64,000 bases of DNA from positions 10,235,118-10,299,117 of the forward strand of contig OZ234503.1 of the NCBI GenBank assembly GCA_965153455.1, in the 5' to 3' direction. Numbering within the stretch: position 1 is the first letter of the stretch; every line of letters starts with the position of its first letter. Shown piece after piece: positions 58,373 to 64,000 of the stretch. This stretch comes from Sphagnum compactum (Eukaryota; Bryophyta; Sphagnopsida; Sphagnales). The notes below the pieces were generated by a model, which saw nothing but the letters and a program-made list of their open reading frames with translations, made no database searches and was not told the DNA's origin. A program made the translations under genes and the position numbers.

Positions 58373-58450
58373 ATTGCCCTTGAACTAGTTTACCAACTTC
58401 CAAATGAGGCTTTACAAGTTATCAAATCTAGGCTTGAAGGTAGTTCCTAG
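58373..58450 (+). pseudogene. Transposase-like gene, copy 2, C-terminal end
   Basis: After the TIR element the plus strand reads RIALELVYQLPNEALQVIKS and stops at TAG 58448-58450. It completes the copy 2 protein. Copy 1 keeps only a related but diverged end (VTEIILEALEAFQLLD). Confidence 0.55.
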
Positions 58451-61177
58451 TTGGTAAGTACTTGGAATTATAACAAATTTTTATTTCAAATTTCAATATT
58501 TGTCTCCTATGTATATGTTGCTGAAATTGTAGTTTTGAAAAAGATAAGTAATGATGGTTGAGCCTTCTTGATCTTAAGGTTTTCTTGCAAACTTGGGTTG
58601 AGTTAGCTAGTCCAAGAATTCTGTAAATTTTGTTACAAAATCTGAGGAACTTAGTTAGGGTAGAGTAAAAGGGAAGGTTATGGTGGGTATTCGCTACTAT
58701 ACATGTTTATTTTAAAGTTTCCTAAATGTACTCGATGTATGTGGTGTGCTCATTTTCTAGAATATTTGTAGCAACTCAATGATTATGTCCTTTTCATTAC
58801 ATCTATTTGATTTTAATGTTTAAGGATTGTTGTGATGTGGATTTGAGGGCAGGTAATTTCAAGTTATTCGAGGGAGATGGAAGATATATGTGGACTCAAG
58901 GCATTTGGATTGTAGGGAACATTAAGCTAAGTCCATTTTCTGGTTATATTTCAAGAGTATACTTAGTATATATTGGCAACTAAGTCGTGAGCATTGGAGT
59001 GTAGTGAATAACGATCTATTTTCTACCTTACATTTTTTAAATTGGAAGTCTAAATGTGACATATGCATGACCTATGTAAGGGTAGGTCAAAATAGATGTT
59101 TTGATGACCATTATGAAAAGTTGCAACTGACCTATATGTGTGAATGTGAGGTGGTCACATGGTGAATTTGCATACCTTAAGACTTAAAAATCTCAATAAT
59201 AGGCATTAGTTTACATAATTTGATGGGCAAGGATGCTTGAGGAAGAAGTTAAGCCTAAATTTTGAGGGGTTGGCAGGTTTGGAATAGAGGACATTAGATT
59301 GCCACTTTTGCTAGCAAGTTAGTAGGGGGTGATGTGTGTTCAGAAAGAAGCTAGGTTGCAACTTTTGTAAATATGTTGGCAACAAACAAAGACATAGTTA
59401 GACTTGCAATGCTTGAATATTGGTTTGTAAACTTAGATTTTGAAATAAACCAATGTTCGTGATACTTTCAACATTTTAAAACTACAATTTTTCATTTTTT
59501 TAATTACATAATGAGAGGTCACTAAGGTCAGATGAATTGATTGTGTAATGTAGGATATGCTTTAGAAGATGTATTATGTGGCTATGGTTATTCTAGTCAT
59601 AAGCGATAACATTTGTTGCCATGTGTGTATAGGTAGAGATTGGTGGTGGCTAAGTACTTGGGCAAACTATAAATTATGAGTGAAGTTTTGAGTTGTCACT
59701 TCACATATGCACATAAAGGGCTTGGCATCACTGGAAGTCACAAGATGTCAATAATTGGATGCATCAAGATTGCACTGTGTTGCATTTTTGTTTAGATGGA
59801 GGTTCCTTATCTATAAGGGAATAAGCAATAGAAGGTTCTTGAAATTTAATTTGCACAGTATTGGGTGAACTCCAATGGTTTGGTTACAAGAAAATAAGAA
59901 GAAAAATTTGACAATAAGATGTTTTGGGATATTCAAAAGCCCCAATCATGATTAGACAACCACCAATATAGAAATAACCCAAACCACTCTTCCTAGATTT
60001 TCCAAAGTCTGTAGCAAACAAAAATTGACTGACTCCATGAACAAGCATTGACCCTATTAATAGTGGTAGAATTGTGTTAAGAAAAAAAATACAAGCTTAC
60101 AATTGCCAATCATCACAAAACATGTCTCTTACATTGACACCAAAATGTTGCAATTGATGTTCAATTTCACATTGGGCTCATGAACCTTTTTTAGTCATTT
60201 TTTGACCTCACTTGCACATCCGTTGCACCTGCAGCAAGAATCACAATCCAAACAATTTTTTAAAGTGTGTGCTCACTTAAAAGTGAGCCCCATTGGAACA
60301 CCATGTGTTTTTTGGCAATGTAATTAATCATTTACTAGTTCACTAAAGTTGCAACAACTTGGAGAACATAATTAAAGTAGTTTTGTTCTAGACTCAAAGG
60401 ACACCAATGACACCATTATAATTTTTATCTAGACTTTGCATATACTAACCCAAATGTTCATGATCATCATGATATTGATGATTGCCCCAAGTGGGGAAAA
60501 AATAGGGTTTAACCAGATGAAGCCATGATTTCAATCTATTTTTGCAGCCAACATGCAAACATAAAATTGTTTAGGCCTTTGCAAAAACCATATGCATGTT
60601 GTGCACTATTCATCCTTCTCAAAACCTTCAAGTAGTCAAGTGGTCCAACCTTTGTCCCCACATGTTGTAGAAAATTACCAAGATTCATGGCATGGACCTA
60701 GTTAAGGACAACCAATGCTTAGTGAAGACATGAAGAACTTCCAAATCAAACAAAATCATAAGAATAAAAATATATAAAAAATCCCAGATTTATATTTTAC
60801 GTCGATGACCCATAAAATTAAAAGTATCATAGAAATGTAAATTCCATGAGATACATGTGAATATGATAAGTCACTTCAATGGTGTAGTGTAGTGCATTAG
60901 TTTTCTACGTAGCAATAGAAAATTGATGCATGTAATGTATACTAATATTGTATAGAGAGAGATGTCAACTGATGTGTACTATTAATTTATACATAATGTA
61001 TGTATTGTATGTACTCCTATGCATAGTCATACAATTGATACTACATAAGTTAGTTGCACAATAGTACTTCAAGTAGTATGTGTATAAACAAAATATTGTT
61101 ATTTGTGGTGCAGACCAAAACTAAAAGTGCAAACATTATAACATATATATACTACACAAACATTGTGTCATGTACTA
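58451..61177. other. Mostly unassigned stretch
   Basis: AT-rich and without long ORFs. One minus-strand patch (60,205-60,260) reads CLDCDSCCRCNGCASEVKK, a cysteine-rich cluster that may be a remnant of a zinc-binding protein, but nothing around it supports a gene. The rest shows nothing I can name. Confidence 0.35.
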
Positions 61178-62790
61178 CTAACATGCAGTAGACTTTCCTT
61201 TACAGTATGTGCTTCCACAAACATAGTTGAAAGCTAGGATAGGGTGTGTTGAATCCTTAAAGTCAATTTTGTAATCCTAGGTAAGTTCTTCCCCAATGAA
61301 GACCTCTTTGGTTGTAAAGAAAGCAACCTATGGTTCACATAATCAAGTCATTAGATGAGATAACTAAAGGTTAATAGGTGAATTTGAAAAAATTAGAAAA
61401 GAAAATGTGAGTGTGTAAAGGTAGACTTATACATGGTAGTAGTGCAGGTTGTGTGTCTCAATCCTGACAAGCATGTCCAATAAATTTACATCTTCACATT
61501 CAGAAATTGGGCAATGTTTCCAAAAAATGTAACATCCAAACACAAGGCCTCATCATCTTGCACTGTCCCTTCGAGCTCCCAGTCCCCATCCAAAGGTAAT
61601 GCATAATTCTTTGTTTTTTTCCATCAAGCAAACACCTATCCAATCACCTTGCCAACTTTTCATTGTTTATAATCTCCCCCACACATTCAAAAACAAAGGC
61701 CCTTGCTTTTAGATTTTCTAAAATCTTGATGCCCAAGCCTTTTGAATTGCTTGTCCAATATACCTTCCAAACATCAAATCATATTAATTAGATTCCCACC
61801 ATCTATAGCATTGAAACAAAAAAAAAATGGGGAACAAACCATAGTTCAACCTTGTTCTACTCCACCATGAGACCCCATGTCCATGTTGCATTTGTAATTG
61901 TTTGTTTAGTCCTTCCATTTATAGAAAGGATTCAGCAATATAAGAGAATGTGTTGCCATCTTGACTAATTTAATCCCACACATTGTCCAAACAATGCATT
62001 CAAATATTGAAGAAACAAAAATTTTGAACATGAGTTTTCATACTGTTGGTTTTAATTAGTATGTTGAATGTTGAAAGCTAATGTTGTTCTTAATATCGTT
62101 GTTGATGTATTCTCAATTAATCCAAATTGCCAAGAAATGCAAAAGTAGAACCTATAACCTATGTTGCATTTCCCATTGGACTAGATGATTTCCACAATTC
62201 ATTATGCAACCACAATTGTAGCATTCCTTGATGAAGGGTAGATCCTCATGGCCAACACATTCTATCACATCTCCTCTATCAAGACAAATCCCATTCATGC
62301 AATATTTGATAGGCACAAATTTTGCACCTATATATTGCACAATAATCCATATTATATAGTAAATTAGTATAACACTAATTCAAAATGCTAATTACATCAA
62401 CAAATGAGATTTATTGCACATATGACATGATATAGATGTGGTTAAATCACCTTATCAATGTACATCCTCTTCAAAAGTCTTTTGGTACAATAGGCAAAGT
62501 CCCCACCTCCTTGTTTGGCACATGCACAACCTAAAGGGAAAGCAAAGCAAACTTTGCCATAACTAAAACACCCATCATCTTGGTTTGCAAAGTACCTAGC
62601 TTGTGTGGGAGTAGATATATGGTGATATTTGCAGACATGTATTGAAAATAAGTGGGTACATGTGGCTCAATTGAATGCCATGAAATTGAAACTGGCATAA
62701 ATTCTAATCCTTAGCTCATGTCATTGGGATCAAAGCCAATCTTGAATTCTTGCACTCTTGGGGCCTTTACCATTTGTTGGTGCTACAATC
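61178..62790 (-). pseudogene. SUVR-type SET-domain histone methyltransferase pseudogene (C-terminal exons)
   Basis: Four minus-strand exon-like blocks give pre-SET, SET and post-SET in order. Block 1 (about 62785-62452): GCACAKQGGGDFAYCTKRLL, the pre-SET cysteine region, with donor AAG|GTGATT. Block 2 (about 62327-62155): YCMNGICLDRGDVIECVGHE then FIKECYNCGCIMNCGNHLVQ, matching the SUVR pre-SET ECxxCxC...CGNxxVQ. Block 3 (61763-61433): VYWTSNSKGLGIKILENLKA then VFECVGEI, and DDEALCLDVTFFGNIAQFLN; the next bases lack about seven nucleotides of the NHxC cofactor-binding motif; it ends LHYYH with donor GTATAAGT. Block 4 (61327-61178): VAFFTTKEVFIGEELT, a stop where W of LTWDYG belongs, then post-SET CGSTYCKGK. 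SUVR proteins methylate histone H3 lysine 9 in the nucleus. Retained introns mean it is not a processed copy. Confidence 0.85.
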
Positions 62791-62950
62791 AGCAATAAGG
62801 CTTAGAACTTGCTATGTAGCCATGCCTAAATAAATGTAATAATGGAAATAAATACCTTATTAATAAAAAGCACATGATAATGATTGTCATGGTTTGAACA
62901 AAATAACATTGGACTAACAGCATTCTTGGTTAGAACTTGGTCTGGGATGG

Positions 62951-63590
62951 GGTGAAAGCACATTAGGGTGTAACAATTTTGGCAGATTAGAGTCCCTTTT
63001 CAAAGTCCTTTTCTAATGTAATTAAAAATTGGCTTAAAATATGAATATTTAGATGATATTGAAAGTAACATTTTTTCCATTTCCAATTTCAAATCATGAT
63101 GCTATAAGACATATAAAAAAATTACAAAGGATTTTTTTTAAAATATTTTTTTAAATGCTTAAAAGGGCTTTTAAAATAATTACAGTTTTTGAGATTTTTA
63201 AAGTTCATAACATAATAAATTAAAATCACATTCCATTCATTCAATGGATCTTTAGTTTCTTAAACATGATTCATCAAATATCCCAAAGTTTCAAACACAT
63301 AAAACTAACACATTGTAAGATAAAAGTCCATATCCATGAGTTTTGCACGTGTGACAAAAAGTGGGCAAAATTCAAATGTCCATTACTTATTGGCTATCCA
63401 CGATTTCGAATTGATTTTTTCATTCTTGGAAGGTTGATTATGATAGCTTTAGATAAGTGAGTCCCTTTTTATATTATTTCAATGAATATGATTTTATTTA
63501 TTTTCTTGTATTTAGGGAATACATGAAAAATTGTCATTGTGACATCCATATAAGGTCATCGTAGTGTGTAAACATTCTCACACTAAAGCA
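62951..63590. mobile_element. Probable TIR element related to 27811-28615
   Basis: The left end GGTGAAAGCACATTA is identical to the left end at 27811. The right end (63538-63577, GTGACATCC...GGTCATCGTAGTGTG) resembles the right end at 28578-28604 (GTGACACCC...GGTCATCGTAATGTG). Interior AT-rich. The exact right border is uncertain. It lies just upstream of the SUVR pseudogene and may have interrupted its missing N-terminal exons. Confidence 0.5.
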
Positions 63591-63904
63591 TGGGTGTGAG
63601 TGTTCAATATTCACAATATATTCCAAAACTAAGTAGTACATAACAAAAAACAAAAAATGGTTACATTTGAAGGTGGAATCAATGTATTTAAGCCTTTAGG
63701 CACTCACAGCAACTTAGAGATGGTCATGACATAAATTCTCACCATCTATTTCTAGTGATCTAACTATCATTCTCATTAGCTATCCTAGAGTTTTAGTATC
63801 CAATAAACCCCTAGAAAAATCTTTAAGTATCATGTACCTTATTTTTCACCTCAAATGTTGTGGCAAGGTGGGTCAATTTTGCTAATTTCTTTGTTGGAGG
63901 CATG

Positions 63905-64000
63905 TGTGAGGAATTCTTGCACACCTTCAGCATACAGATATGCACTCACAAAACTCGCTTGGAAGTGGAACTACTATGTAGTTGTAGTCTAACAAGTACG
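63905..64000 (+). mobile_element. Start of a second TGTGAG-type element, cut by window edge
   Basis: TGTGAGGAATTCTTGCACAC and the following 76 bases match 34449-34545 at about nine positions in ten, including GGAAGTGGAACTACTATGTA. The match begins exactly at the terminus inferred for the 2,432-bp insertion, which independently supports that boundary. The rest lies outside the window. Confidence 0.8.

Noticed and set aside
60205-60260. Minus-strand cysteine cluster as a zinc-finger gene
   Set aside because: Only a short patch; flanks have stops and no recognisable family.
1-64000. CRISPR arrays, rRNA, tRNA genes, bacterial-style operons
   Set aside because: None seen. Composition, LTR elements and spliced pseudogenes indicate plant nuclear DNA; a tRNA scan would be needed to exclude short tRNA genes.

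Overview
The window reads as nuclear DNA of a land plant with a very large, repeat-filled genome. Support comes from an LTR retrotransposon of the Copia type with a tRNA-iMet primer site, a degenerate Gypsy element, CACTA and hAT remnants, and a spliced SUVR-type SET-domain pseudogene. A gymnosperm is my best guess from the layout and the style of the Gypsy accessory ORF, but this is inference. I see no clearly intact host gene, no rRNA, no convincing tRNA and no CRISPR. Almost every recognisable coding stretch is broken by stops or frameshifts.

1-22.7 kb: AT-rich sequence made of old repeats. It holds a ~430-bp tandem repeat (1.5-2.5 kb), several diverged duplicated blocks, a long inverted repeat (8.7-9.8 kb), a decayed hAT-like transposase (11.8-12.7 kb, minus), two minisatellite fields (13.4-14.8 and 21.0-21.7 kb) and a duplicated block near 18-19.7 kb.

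22.7-32.8 kb: CACTA-type ends (22,708 and 28,738), a decayed zinc-finger gene of unknown family (25.2-26.8 kb), an 805-bp terminal-inverted-repeat element (27,811-28,615), a GC-rich solo LTR with a perfect target duplication (30,397-31,213), and a CACTA transposase fragment on the minus strand (31.4-32.75 kb).

32.8-54.1 kb: a nested stack. An unclassified transposase-like ORF (copy 1) is split at 33,601/53,061 by a 19.4-kb Gypsy element on the minus strand (33,602-53,055). The Gypsy carries matching 627-bp LTRs, gag, protease, RT, RNase H, integrase and a long coiled-coil accessory ORF. Inside the Gypsy sit three younger insertions, each with a target duplication: a 2,432-bp TGTGAG...CTCACA element holding an intact CpG-rich 136-codon ORF, a 6.1-kb Copia element (38,919-45,046), and a 154-bp CACTA miniature (45,510-45,663).

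54.1-64 kb: a TIR element (about 54,756-55,637); copy 2 of the transposase-like gene (55,958-58,450), itself split by a ~610-bp TIR element; a multi-exon SUVR-like H3K9 methyltransferase pseudogene on the minus strand (61,178-62,790); a second TIR element (from 62,951); and, at the right edge, the start of another TGTGAG element (63,905).
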